Positions 16,786-25,795 of a DNA stretch of 47,175 nucleotides are shown one piece after another. This DNA comes from Nostoc foliaceum FACHB-393. Lineage in GTDB: Bacteria > Cyanobacteriota > Cyanobacteriia > Cyanobacteriales > Nostocaceae. A program made the position numbers and the translations under genes. The stretch's first letter is position 1. Each line of letters starts with the position of its first letter. The notes beneath the pieces are model-generated. The model worked only from the letters and a program-made list of their open reading frames with translations, was not told where the DNA came from and made no database searches. Location: contig NZ_JACJTD010000055.1 in the NCBI RefSeq assembly GCF_014698505.1, positions 1 through 47,175 of the forward strand, written 5' to 3'.

Positions 16786-19700
16786 ATGTGGCAACAAGGA
16801 AAAAAAGATACTTCGATAATCAGGCTGGTATTATGGGTTGCCTTAGCTACAACCCCTATGGCAGGAAGTTTGGTGGTATCAGCACCGATGCTGGCACAAT
16901 CTAAACCTGATTCTCCCTCTTTTACACTGCCGCAAACAGTGCAAAATGGGACGATAGTGCGGATTGATGGTTCAAGTAGCTTGGGTGCAATCAACCAAAG
17001 CCTGAAAGAAAATTTTGAAAAACAGTTTTCCGGCACAAAGGTTGAAGTTGCTGCTAACGGCACAGATACGGCACTGAAAGATTTGCTAGATGGCAAAATC
17101 GACATAGTAGCAATGGGGCGTGGATTGACACCAGCAGAAAAAGCCCAAGGACTGGAGCAAGTTCGCTTGTACCGTGAAAAGATTGCGATCGTGGTTGGTG
17201 AAGATAATCCTTTCAAGCAAAGCTTGACTAGTAGGCAATTCGCCCGAATTTTCCGGGGACAAATTACAAATTGGTCACAACTAGGAGGCCCTTCAGAGAA
17301 GATTCGGGTAATCGATCGCCCTAACACCAGTGAGACTCGCAATACTTTTCGGACTTATCCAGCCTTCAAGACTGCTGAATTTGCTACAGGGCCCAATGCT
17401 ACCCAAGTAACTGAGGATAATACCGTAGAAATCATCAAACAACTGGGCAAAGACGGCATCAGCTATGTGTTAGCTAATCAGGTGTCGAAATTGAAAGGTG
17501 TGCGAGTTCTGCAATTACATCAAGCTTTGCCAGATGATGATAAATATCCCTTCTCGCAACCTTTAGTTTACGTTTACAAAAAAAATCCGAGTTTAAGCAC
17601 AGTAGATTTTCTCGGCTTTACCCTTGCAGCCCCAGGACAGCAGGCTATAGAACAAGCTAGAACTGCTGAAGCAGAGGCGATCGCAGCTAGCTTATTACAA
17701 CCTGCACTCACCCCTTCCCCTGATGCCCAGACGACAACTGCTGCTACAGCTTCCCCTAGTGCCACTACTTCTGCATTTGGCGAACAGCCTTTTGTAGCTC
17801 CTGCTACTGCACAAACCAGTCCAATTGTAAATAGAGAAACACCATTTTGGTTGCTCCTACCTTTGTTTTTTACTACTGTAGGTGGAGCGTTTTTATGGTG
17901 GATTTTGGGAAAACGCCCATTACCCACTGAGAAAACAGACAACTTACCAGAATCAAATCCTCATCCACCCAACACAGATGATGAAACGGCGGTACTCAAC
18001 ACCAGCACAGCTTCCTCCCTGAACGGAGCGATGCTTGAAGAACAACCAGTGCCGCACTTTCAAGAGCAAGAAACCCCTGATCGCATTCCTTTCAACATTT
18101 ATACTCAAACACAATCTGATCTGACAGAGAATGCTACTCAGGAGACATCAAATTTAGTACAAGAGGCAACTAATGGCACCTCTAACTCCTATGAAGGTAC
18201 AACATCCGGTGTAGCTAATGGTTCAGAAAATAACAACTTGGGAGCCGCAGCTTTAACTAATGGTGCGGCTCTAACAACGGGCATTGGGGCGGCCACCTGG
18301 TCTGCCTTTACCAACAAAGAAACAGAAACAAACGCCATTGATGAGACAGTCCCGCCAAGTAACTATACGGAGACAAGCACTCCTGATTCTGATGAAATTG
18401 CATGGGACATAGAAGCCCCAGCAGCTGTAGTAAATACTTCATATCCTCACCTAGCTAATATTCCAGAAGAGACATCTGATGTGGAACTACCTTCATCTGA
18501 GGTGACAGCCCCACTCCCAGAATTAGCGGATGTGCCAGAAGTAACATCTGATTTTGGATATTGGGACACAGAAGTTGATGAAGATCAGATAGATGAGGAA
18601 CTTCAGGCAGAATTGAACTGGCTAGAGAGTATTACCTCAACTGAAGATACAGCCTCAGTAGATGAATTACCCTTATTAGAGGATGACGAAGTGGCAGCCG
18701 ACGTGGAACCGTCAGCGTTACAAACATCCTCACTGCTCGATTTGCCAGAATTGCCAGAAGATGTATTTAATGTGGTAGCGGATGCAGCTGAACCCACTGC
18801 CGATTTGCCAGAGGAAGAATCTCAAGCAGAGCCTACTGTTGAGGAAGATATTGCTGAAGCTGACTCCACAGATTTTGCCGCTGCTACTGCTCTAGCAGCA
18901 GGCGTAGGGATTGCAGGCTGGACTACCATTTCTGGGTCAGATGCCGAAAACCAAATTGATACTGCGGATACCAATGTGCCGATTGTAACCGAAACACCTA
19001 TTGATTTGGTAGATGCAGAAGAAGAGAGCAGTATTTTGCTCACACCGTATACTTCTACATTGGCTCATGTCTCTTGGGAGATATCCGAACTAAAAAAGGC
19101 AGCGCTGCGCCAAGAAGGTGGCTCTCAATTGGTAGTGCGGCTCTATGATGTAACTGGGATAGACCTGAGTTATCAAAGTCCCCAGCTTGTACAGCAGTAT
19201 GAATGTGACGAGACAGCACACGATCGCTTTGTGGAGATTCCCATCAGCGAGCGCGATTACATAGCTGAAATTGGCTATCTCGCTGATGGCGATGCCTACG
19301 GCGATAAACTACGCTGGTTATTCATCACCCGTTCAGCAATTGTTCGTGTCTTTAGTCCTGTTAATCCAGATCCCATAGTTGATGATCTGGCGATTGCTGA
19401 TGAAACAGATATTAACTTGGTAGATGCCCAAGAAGAGATCACTGAAGAAGAGAGCAGTATCGTCCTCACACCCCGCACTCATCAATGGGCTGATGTATCT
19501 TGGGAGATTTCCGAAACCAAGAAAGCAGCGCTGCGCCAACAGGGCGGCTCTCAATTGGTAGTCCGGCTCTATGATGTAACAGGGATAGACTTGAGTTATC
19601 AAAGTCCTCAGCTTGTACAGCAGTATGAATGTGACGAGACAGCACACGATCGCTTCGTGGAAATTCCCATCAGCGATCGCGATTACATAGCTGAAATTGG

Positions 19701-20484
19701 CTATCTCGCTGATGGCGAACGCTGGTTGTTCATCGCCCATTCAGCGATCGTTCGTGTCTTCAGTCCTGTTCATTCAGAACCCACCATTGAAGATGTAGCC
19801 TTAACAAGCGAAACAACTATTATCCCGACAGATTTCACCGTTGAAGATGTAGCGTTAACAAGCCAAACAGCTATTGACTTGGTAGATGTAGAAGAAGAGA
19901 TCAGTGAAGAAGAGAGCAGTATTTTGCTCACACCTCGCACTCCCAAGTGGGCTTATGTTTCTTGGCACATTTCCAAAGCTCAGAACGAAGCACTGCAACA
20001 ACAAGGCGGCTCTCAACTGGTAGTGCGGCTCTATGATGTGACTGGGATTGATTTGAGTTATCAAAGTCCCCAACTTGTACAGCAGTATGAATGTGAAGAA
20101 GTCGCACGCGATCGCTTTGTGGCTATTCCCGTGAGCGATCGCGACTACATGGTTGAAATTGGCTATCTCGCTGATGGCGATGCCTACGGCGGTAAACTAC
20201 GTTGGTTACTCATAGCCCGTTCACCTAATGTTCGGGTTTTCAATCGTTCCCACGAAGATTTTTGGTTTGTGGCAGATGCTGAGTTGATTATTCACGGAGC
20301 AACCCAACCAAATACAAGTGTAAACATTGGTGGGCATGCCATCAAAATCAAACCGGATGGTACTTTCCACCTCCGTCTTCCCTTTTCAGATGGTTTAATG
20401 GACTATCTCATAACGGTAGCTGCTGATGGGGAATCCACTAGAACTATCCATAAAAAGTTCTCCCAGGAAACTTCAGAAAGCTAG
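16786..20484 (+). CDS. PstS-like substrate-binding domain plus three DUF4912 repeats
   Basis: A 1232-residue membrane-anchored protein. A signal peptide (about 1-37, ending APMLAQS) precedes a PstS-type periplasmic binding domain (about 43-300; GSSSLGAINQSLKENFE, RGQITNWSQLGG, GKDGISYVLANQV). One membrane span follows (about 351-373, LLLPLFFTTVGGAFLWWILG), then a ~380-residue Asp/Glu/Thr/Ser-rich linker. Three DUF4912 units come next (about 754-858, 898-995, 1050-1155), with a last beta-rich segment (ELIIHGATQPNTSVNIGG) normally found after DUF4912. If the span is a simple stop-transfer, the DUF4912 part is cytoplasmic. The units are almost identical in DNA over long blocks, pointing to recent duplication or gene conversion; unit 2 lacks the DAYGDKLR loop. 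Function unknown; a scaffold or envelope-sensing role is inference. Confidence 0.88.
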   Translation: MWQQGKKDTSIIRLVLWVALATTPMAGSLVVSAPMLAQSKPDSPSFTLPQTVQNGTIVRIDGSSSLGAINQSLKENFEKQFSGTKVEVAANGTDTALKDLLDGKIDIVAMGRGLTPAEKAQGLEQVRLYREKIAIVVGEDNPFKQSLTSRQFARIFRGQITNWSQLGGPSEKIRVIDRPNTSETRNTFRTYPAFKTAEFATGPNATQVTEDNTVEIIKQLGKDGISYVLANQVSKLKGVRVLQLHQALPDDDKYPFSQPLVYVYKKNPSLSTVDFLGFTLAAPGQQAIEQARTAEAEAIAASLLQPALTPSPDAQTTTAATASPSATTSAFGEQPFVAPATAQTSPIVNRETPFWLLLPLFFTTVGGAFLWWILGKRPLPTEKTDNLPESNPHPPNTDDETAVLNTSTASSLNGAMLEEQPVPHFQEQETPDRIPFNIYTQTQSDLTENATQETSNLVQEATNGTSNSYEGTTSGVANGSENNNLGAAALTNGAALTTGIGAATWSAFTNKETETNAIDETVPPSNYTETSTPDSDEIAWDIEAPAAVVNTSYPHLANIPEETSDVELPSSEVTAPLPELADVPEVTSDFGYWDTEVDEDQIDEELQAELNWLESITSTEDTASVDELPLLEDDEVAADVEPSALQTSSLLDLPELPEDVFNVVADAAEPTADLPEEESQAEPTVEEDIAEADSTDFAAATALAAGVGIAGWTTISGSDAENQIDTADTNVPIVTETPIDLVDAEEESSILLTPYTSTLAHVSWEISELKKAALRQEGGSQLVVRLYDVTGIDLSYQSPQLVQQYECDETAHDRFVEIPISERDYIAEIGYLADGDAYGDKLRWLFITRSAIVRVFSPVNPDPIVDDLAIADETDINLVDAQEEITEEESSIVLTPRTHQWADVSWEISETKKAALRQQGGSQLVVRLYDVTGIDLSYQSPQLVQQYECDETAHDRFVEIPISDRDYIAEIGYLADGERWLFIAHSAIVRVFSPVHSEPTIEDVALTSETTIIPTDFTVEDVALTSQTAIDLVDVEEEISEEESSILLTPRTPKWAYVSWHISKAQNEALQQQGGSQLVVRLYDVTGIDLSYQSPQLVQQYECEEVARDRFVAIPVSDRDYMVEIGYLADGDAYGGKLRWLLIARSPNVRVFNRSHEDFWFVADAELIIHGATQPNTSVNIGGHAIKIKPDGTFHLRLPFSDGLMDYLITVAADGESTRTIHKKFSQETSES

Positions 20485-20574
20485 TAATTACCTGGAGTGA
20501 TTCCCTCTAACCTATTTTCACCTTTTAGGCTACCGTGTACACACATGTCTACACAGGATGCAAATTAGTTGGTT

Positions 20575-20633
20575 AAAGGTTAAATAGTAGAGTGTGTGAT
20601 TGCGTAGCGTAACGCACCCTACTATTTAACTTT
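20575..20633. terminator. Long inverted repeat between convergent genes
   Basis: AAAGGTTAAATAGTAG (20575-20590) pairs with CTACTATTTAACTTT (20619-20633) with one bulged base, around a core holding GCGTAGCGTAACGCACCC. It lies between the 3' ends of the converging DUF4912 and TIR-GUN4 genes, where a bidirectional terminator is expected. The core matches the repeat at the window start, so it is also a dispersed repeat; the terminator role is inferred from position. Confidence 0.5.
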
Positions 20634-20698
20634 AAATTAGGGGTTAAAAACCGCATCTACACAAGCGAAACTCACTTCTATAGGCTCAATTAATAAAA

Positions 20699-22795
20699 CT
20701 AAATTTGGCACTCTAAAAGTCTTGCATACACAGTTGGAAAGCAGTCTATTCCTACTCCTCCTAAACCAGCATCCATATAATTATCCTCTTTATTCCCTCT
20801 ATTTTGATTCTTCAGTGTAGGAAATTGTCCAGAAGGCGCTTCAGAATTAAAAATCAATTCTTTGTATATCTTCCATTCCCACATACTTTGTCCACGCCAA
20901 CCTATAGCTTGACCAAATTTTCCTTTATCCTTAGCTACATGTTGAAATAAAGCCTTCTGGACAGTGAAACCAAACCGTCCTTTACTGTATTTTAACCACA
21001 GAAGATCAACAGTATTTAAATCTCTGCAAGGAATCTTTGAGATTGATTGCTCATCAAAGTAACCTTTATCTTCTCGCAATGAGGCTTTAAGAAGTGCAAG
21101 GGTTGTTTCTTGATCCGCTTCTTTCCAAAGTTGTTTTTCTAGTAAATTGCAAAGGTTGGTATAATCAACGCCTCGTTCTGAATTGAGTACGTTGACTTGG
21201 CTTTTGGAAATTGATTCATGTCTAGCAAAACCACTGAGATTATCAAGCGAAGGATTGAGTTTGGTCGCAATTTTGTTATTAGTACCTAAATCTTTAGCTG
21301 ATATATATATAGAACCTTGACTATTAACAACAAATTCTAATTCGATCTGGGGTACTCCTTTCTTTGCAAATGGAATACCTTCTAAACAAAGATTTCCAAG
21401 GTTTTTATTGTACTGTGTTAATATACTCTCTCCAATAAAAACTTTTATATCAACACGAGATTGGCCATCTTCTGCCGTACTAAAGATTTCAGATTTTTTA
21501 GTAGGAAGAACTGTACCTTTTGGAATTAACACAGTCATAATTCCACCTAATGTCTCAACACCTAAATCTTCTTGTGTAATTTCCTGGGATACTTTAAGAA
21601 TATTATGAATAATTGAAACTGGGGAGCTAGGCTGTTCTGCTTCATTAAAACTTGATGCATATTGATATTTTTTTTGCTGAATTTCAAGTTCTTGCTGATA
21701 CTTGATCTTTTCCTGATATTTTGCTTCAGCTACTTCATTAATCGGTCGCTCAATCCGCATAATATCCTCTTCTCTAAGTCCTAATTGTTGACGAAAGCTT
21801 TGAATTCCATCCAAAACATACGAACTTAATGGATATTCTGCTTGAATAGCTTTTGAAAACTCTTGTTTATAGCGTTGAAGCTTGTTTTCATACTCTTTTT
21901 GCTCCAGATGCTGCTTACGTTCTAATTTTTGTGATTCCTCAGATTCACCTTGGTATCTTTGTTTAGCTTGATAATCTAACTCAGCCTGTTCAATAATTGG
22001 CTTTGCAACTCGAGCCGCATCTTCAAGCTTTAAACCTAAATCCCTTTGGCGATTTTCTAAGTCCTTCTCAATCTCCTCATTGAAGGGGTAATAACCCTTC
22101 TCAATTAACTTACTGAGCGTTTGCTTATATTTATTCAGATTCTCTTCATATCTGCTGTAAGGTTCATACGCACGAGTTTCGATTTCATTTGCTTCTTCCG
22201 GCGTTAAACCTAATGTTTCTCGAAGTTCATCTAAAGTGTCCCGTTCTACGATAGAGATTATGCCGTCTGAAAGAACCTCCTCAACTTTTTGGAGATAGTG
22301 TGATCGAATCACCTGTTTCTGTTCCGTTTGTTGCTTGCGGTATTCAAGCATGAGCTTGGCTGCTGTTCGGATGCCTTGTGTAACGCTGACAAAAGCTTCA
22401 TCCTGGTTTACCCAGGTTGTTACGGCTTTGGCATCTTTAGGAAACGCTTGTAGCTTGCCAAAAGGTGCATCAAACCAGTCAAATGGGCGCAGAATGACTG
22501 GAACGACATACGCCTGTTTTAACTCATGCTGCTTTAACGCCATTGGAATTTCAATGTCACGGCAATATTTGGAGGCAATAAAGTCTGGGCTGATCAGTAG
22601 CAGAATAATATCAGCAGACTCAAGCTCATTCTTAATCTTGTCATTCCACTCCGTTCCAGCAGTAAGTTGGCGATCGTACCAGCTAGAGATAATGCCTTGC
22701 CATTGCAGGTTACTCAAATGAGTTGCCAGACTATCTCGTAATGCTTCGTCTTTGTGAGAGTAGGAAATGAAAACTCTAACTGTGTTCTCTGCCAT
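20699..22795 (-). CDS. TIR domain / helical repeats / Hsp70 substrate-binding domain / GUN4 protein
   Basis: 698 residues, no signal or membrane span. Residues 5-150 are a TIR domain (RVFISYSHKDEALRDSLATH; ADIILLLISPDFIASKYC), with Glu82 in CRDIE at the position of the NADase catalytic Glu. Residues 170-365 hold three ~70-residue helical repeats with the pattern LGLxxEDAxxIExPI (at about 195, 253, 338). Residues 408-515 match the beta-sandwich substrate-binding domain of DnaK (LGVETLGGIMTVLIPKGTVL; PTKKSEIFSTAEDGQSRVDI; GVPQIELEFVVNSQGSIYIS), but no Hsp70 ATPase domain is present. Residues 541-695 are a GUN4 domain (RGVDYTNLCNLLEKQLWKEA; GRFGFTVQKALF), a fold that binds Mg-porphyrin precursors or bilins. 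TIR-GUN4 fusions are known as a type in cyanobacteria; the DnaK-like module makes this architecture notable. An effector with a built-in ligand sensor is inferred, not shown. Confidence 0.88.
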   Translation of the reverse strand: MAENTVRVFISYSHKDEALRDSLATHLSNLQWQGIISSWYDRQLTAGTEWNDKIKNELESADIILLLISPDFIASKYCRDIEIPMALKQHELKQAYVVPVILRPFDWFDAPFGKLQAFPKDAKAVTTWVNQDEAFVSVTQGIRTAAKLMLEYRKQQTEQKQVIRSHYLQKVEEVLSDGIISIVERDTLDELRETLGLTPEEANEIETRAYEPYSRYEENLNKYKQTLSKLIEKGYYPFNEEIEKDLENRQRDLGLKLEDAARVAKPIIEQAELDYQAKQRYQGESEESQKLERKQHLEQKEYENKLQRYKQEFSKAIQAEYPLSSYVLDGIQSFRQQLGLREEDIMRIERPINEVAEAKYQEKIKYQQELEIQQKKYQYASSFNEAEQPSSPVSIIHNILKVSQEITQEDLGVETLGGIMTVLIPKGTVLPTKKSEIFSTAEDGQSRVDIKVFIGESILTQYNKNLGNLCLEGIPFAKKGVPQIELEFVVNSQGSIYISAKDLGTNNKIATKLNPSLDNLSGFARHESISKSQVNVLNSERGVDYTNLCNLLEKQLWKEADQETTLALLKASLREDKGYFDEQSISKIPCRDLNTVDLLWLKYSKGRFGFTVQKALFQHVAKDKGKFGQAIGWRGQSMWEWKIYKELIFNSEAPSGQFPTLKNQNRGNKEDNYMDAGLGGVGIDCFPTVYARLLECQI

Positions 22796-23087
22796 GTTAC
22801 CTCATCAAGTATTTTGAGACTTAGGAAACCTACTATGACTTCATACATGGAAAAGCAAATTCCAGATAATTGATTTGTAAATTATCTGAAATTTGATTAA
22901 TAAGCCTGCCAAATCTGGTCAGCTACAACCGATTCGCCTTCTCTTCGAGATGCTACGCGAAGGAGTTTAATAGTGCTTTGCTGTTATTTACAACACACTT
23001 ATTGAGGATATTTCACGGGTATCGGTTTCATTGATTTAACTCCGATTACTGCTTGCCCTAAGTATCGTGCAACCTCACACAAGATAT
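22796..23087. other. Upstream region of the TIR-GUN4 gene
   Basis: Non-coding. It includes the dispersed repeat TTCTCTTCGAGATGCTACGC followed by GAAGGAG (22938-22964), a common Nostoc spacer motif. The TIR-GUN4 promoter should lie here on the minus strand; no clear boxes are seen. Confidence 0.45.
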
Positions 23088-23214
23088 TTAAGGGAACTCC
23101 AAAAAATAGATTATTTCGCTTAAAGTTGTTGACTGTTGACTGTTGACTGTTAACTGTGAACCGTCAACGGTCAACAATCCCAATGGAATATTTTTTTACT
23201 TGGAATTCTCTAAG
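23088..23214. mobile_element. 127-bp MITE-like element, copy 1
   Basis: The ends TTAAGGGAACTCCAA (23088-23102) and TTGGAATTCTCTAA (23200-23213) are imperfect inverted repeats. The same ends and the ATATTTTTTTA(C/T)TTGGAA right flank bound a second element at 41338-41464 of the same length. The core differs: here it is TGTTGACTGTTGACTGTTGA-type repeat followed by its complement CCGTCAACGGTCAACA. No open frame, so any movement would need a transposase supplied elsewhere. Confidence 0.6.
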
Positions 23215-23249
23215 GAATATGCTTATTGGGGTAAGAATTCCTTTGATTG

Positions 23250-23402
23250 ACTGGAGTTTGAGTAAGTCAAATGTCATTTTGCTTGCGGAAAACACTGAAA
23301 TGAGAAAGTAAACTGGAGTTTGAGTAAGTCAAATGTCATTTTGCTTGCGGAAAACACTGAAATGAGAAAGCAAACTGGGGTTTGAGTAAGTCAAATGCCA
23401 TT
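23250..23402 (+). repeat. 62-bp tandem repeat, 2.5 copies
   Basis: Units begin ACTGGAGTTTGAGTAAGTCA at 23250 and 23312 and, with one change, at 23374. The period is exactly 62 bp. Copies 1 and 2 differ by a single base (AAAGTAA versus AAAGCAA); copy 3 is cut after about 29 bp. Further degenerate GAGAAAGTAAAC/GGCATTTTGA pieces follow to about 23480. There is no spacer diversity and no coding frame, so this is neither CRISPR nor a protein repeat. Confidence 0.88.
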
Positions 23403-23613
23403 TTTAGAAAGCATTTAAGTATTTTGAGAAAGTAAACAGGCATTTTGATCAAGCAATTAGGCTTTTTGATAAACTAGTCAGCAAATATACTTGCTTAAAA
23501 AGTTAAATACTTAAATGCTGGACTATTTATTATCAGATTAAAGTTAATTTAGTTAAAGCTTTAGTGTATTAAAAACTACGCAATCAGTAGTCAAAACCCT
23601 GATTTCTAGTTAT

Positions 23614-23742
23614 GAGCAATTCATGAGGGCATTGCATAAATGCGGGATGGGCAATATGAGCATCCCTTGTATTTCAGGGCGGGTAAGATGCTCATCCTAC
23701 AATGAATCATCCCTTAATTCAGCAACGCCCATGAATTGCCTC
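23614..23742. mobile_element. 129-bp element with terminal inverted repeats
   Basis: The left end GAGCAATTCATGAGGGCATT (from 23614) and the right end GCAACGCCCATGAATTGCCT (from 23722) are complementary over about 20 bp with two or three mismatches or gaps. Inside are smaller complementary pieces (GATGGGCAATATGAGCATCC and GATGCTCATCC). Size and structure fit a MITE or a palindromic spacer repeat. It lies 37 bp from tRNA-Val. Confidence 0.5.
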
Positions 23743-23779
23743 AGAGCGCGTGTCGTTTTGCGTAATTCCTATGTATAAG

Positions 23780-23851
23780 TGGGCGATACTGGATTTGAAC
23801 CAGTGACCCCATCCGTGTGAAGGATGTGCGCTACCACTGTGCTAATCGCCC
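23780..23851 (-). tRNA. tRNA-Val (anticodon CAC)
   Basis: The minus strand folds as a full cloverleaf: acceptor stem GGGCGAT/ATCGCCC with discriminator A, a D-arm with AGTGGTA loop, anticodon stem CATCC/GGATG with loop TTCACAC (anticodon CAC, reading GUG), 5-nt variable loop, and T-arm ACTGG-TTCAAAT-CCAGT. CCA is not encoded. One A-C mismatch sits in the D-stem. Length 72 nt. Confidence 0.95.
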
Positions 23852-24299
23852 AAGAGTTTGTATATTATCATAAATTACTCAGATTGAAGTTTGCAAAAGT
23901 ACATTTAAACAAGGTGTGAGGTTAATGCTAGCTGTTGCTCTTTGCATACTTTTGTAGGATAGGTATTTTGTCCCTCCTAATTATTCAAGATTAGGTGCTT
24001 CAGTGCGATCACTTGATTGTCGCAGATGGTAAAAATCCTTTCAAAAGCCCCACTTACCCCTTAATATCTAAAACTAAATAGCAACCAGGTAAATTACTGA
24101 TTAAAATTAAGTGATTTCTTAGACAAACTACTACGTATTTAGGCTCTAAGTGCAGGAGTCACTGAAAATTCATTTCTTTAGTTTATCTAAAGTCACATCT
24201 AAGTTATCAAATTACCTTTCTAAGATAGAAGCAGCAACCATAAGTTGCCATACACGACTAAAACCCAATTAACAGCTAGTGGCTGCGGAGAATATAAAA
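23852..24299. other. Intergenic region upstream of fbp
   Basis: About 450 bp between the divergent tRNA-Val and fbp. It presumably holds both promoters. The stretch CGGAG (24286-24290) lies 9 bases before ATG 24300 and decides the fbp start. No other structure is seen. Confidence 0.5.
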
Positions 24300-25349
24300 A
24301 TGGCTAAAGCGCCAGATTCTTTAGATTCGTCTATCAATGAAGTTACAGACAGAGCTCTAGATCGTGATTGTACAACCTTATCCCGTCACGTCTTACAGCA
24401 ACTTCAGAGTTTTTCGCCAGATGCACAAGATTTAAGTGCGCTGATGAATCGCATTGCCCTGGCCGGCAAATTAGTTGCTCGCCGCATGAGTCGCGCTGGT
24501 TTAATGGAAGGCGTTCTCGGATTTACTGGGGAAGTTAATGTGCAAGGAGAATCCGTCAAAAAGATGGATGTCTATGCCAATGATGTATTTATCTCAGTTT
24601 TTAAGCAAAGCGGCTTAGTCTGTCGCCTAGCTTCTGAGGAAATGGAAAAACCCTACTATATTCCGGAAAATTGCCCCATTGGTCGCTATACCCTACTGTA
24701 TGACCCAATTGATGGCTCATCTAACACTGATAACAATCTCAGCTTGGGTTCTATTTTCGCCATTCGCCAACAAGAAGGGACTGATAGCGATGGTAAGGCA
24801 ACTGACCTTCTCACCAACGGCCGTAAGCAACTCGCTGCCGGATACATCCTGTATGGGCCCTGCACGATGCTGGTTTATACTATAGGTAAGGGAGTTCATT
24901 CCTTTGTCCTTGATCCCAGCTTAGGAGAATTTATTCTCACAGAAGAAAATATTCGGATTCCTAACCACGGCTCTGTTTACAGCGTGAACGAAGGGAACTT
25001 CTGGCAGTGGGAAGAATCAATTCGAGAATACATCCGCTACGTTCATCGCACAGAAGGCTACAGCGCTCGTTATAGCGGCGCAATGGTGAGCGATATTCAT
25101 AGAATTTTGGTTCAAGGCGGCGTGTTTCTCTACCCAGGCACAATTCAAAACCCAGATGGTAAATTGCGCTTGCTTTATGAAACCGCTCCTCTAGCCTTTT
25201 TGATTGAGCAAGCAGGCGGTCGTGCTACTACAGGACTGATGGATATTTTAGATGTGGTACCAAAAAAACTGCATCAACGCACCCCCTTAATTATTGGTAG
25301 CAAAGAGGATGTAGCAAAGGTAGAGTCTTTTATTCAAAACGGACACTAG
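24300..25349 (+). CDS. fbp: Fructose-1,6-bisphosphatase, class I
   Basis: Hydrolyses fructose-1,6-bisphosphate to fructose-6-phosphate in gluconeogenesis and the Calvin cycle; Mg2+-dependent, cytoplasmic. The metal-binding motif DPIDGSSNTDNN starts at about residue 135; EEMEKPY, YSARYSGAMVSDIHRIL and the C-terminal GGVFLYPGT and EQAGGRAT blocks are class I signatures. I choose ATG 24300 (349 residues) over an in-frame GTG at 24279, because CGGAG stands 9 bases before the ATG and the product then begins MAKAPDSLDSS. It is first of the fbp-tal-zwf-opcA set, which in Nostoc is expressed as overlapping operons for pentose phosphate metabolism. Confidence 0.96.
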   Translation: MAKAPDSLDSSINEVTDRALDRDCTTLSRHVLQQLQSFSPDAQDLSALMNRIALAGKLVARRMSRAGLMEGVLGFTGEVNVQGESVKKMDVYANDVFISVFKQSGLVCRLASEEMEKPYYIPENCPIGRYTLLYDPIDGSSNTDNNLSLGSIFAIRQQEGTDSDGKATDLLTNGRKQLAAGYILYGPCTMLVYTIGKGVHSFVLDPSLGEFILTEENIRIPNHGSVYSVNEGNFWQWEESIREYIRYVHRTEGYSARYSGAMVSDIHRILVQGGVFLYPGTIQNPDGKLRLLYETAPLAFLIEQAGGRATTGLMDILDVVPKKLHQRTPLIIGSKEDVAKVESFIQNGH

Positions 25350-25795
25350 CACCGCAAGGCGGAAGTCAAAAATCAAAAGTCAAAAGTCACTCATGCTTTA
25401 ATTTTCGGCTTTTTGGCTGTAATGAAATGGTAAGTTTATTTCTGCCGAATTGTACTAGTGTAAAAAGGCACGACTTAGAAAAAACAAAGCTTGTAAATAA
25501 AGCTTTTTAAATTTTTTCAACTGGATAGTTATTTTTGCCATGCTGCACTAGAAGACGGTAATAAAAGGATCAAGGATGCGTCTAGCCTATGGCATTAATT
25601 AAAAGTTAATCATGGTGATTTACGATTGGGAATGCAGAATAGCACTTCTTAAAGATGTATTAAAGATTATCTCAGCTGGCCGATGCGATAAGTGATTGGC
25701 AACGCCACAATTCAAAAGTAACCATCAGCATTTGATGGGTTTTGCCAACTTTACTTAGAAACATCACTTATACAGGAGTGAAACAAATTAGAGCT
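25350..25795. other. fbp-tal intergenic region
   Basis: About 446 bp. It starts with short AAATCAAAAGTCAAAAGTCA repeats and is otherwise AT-rich with no gene. The length suggests a separate tal promoter. AGGAG at 25774-25778 lies 17 bases before the chosen tal ATG, too far for an ideal ribosome site. Confidence 0.45.

Noticed and set aside
23250..23402. CRISPR array
   Set aside because: The repeats are directly adjacent with a 62-bp period and no variable spacers; no cas genes are present.
24279..24299. GTG start for fbp
   Set aside because: CGGAG is ideally placed for ATG 24300 and would lie inside the coding region if GTG were used.
25742..25795. Longer transaldolase starting at TTG 25742
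   Set aside because: A TTG start and non-conserved residues; ATG 25796 gives the family length of 381.
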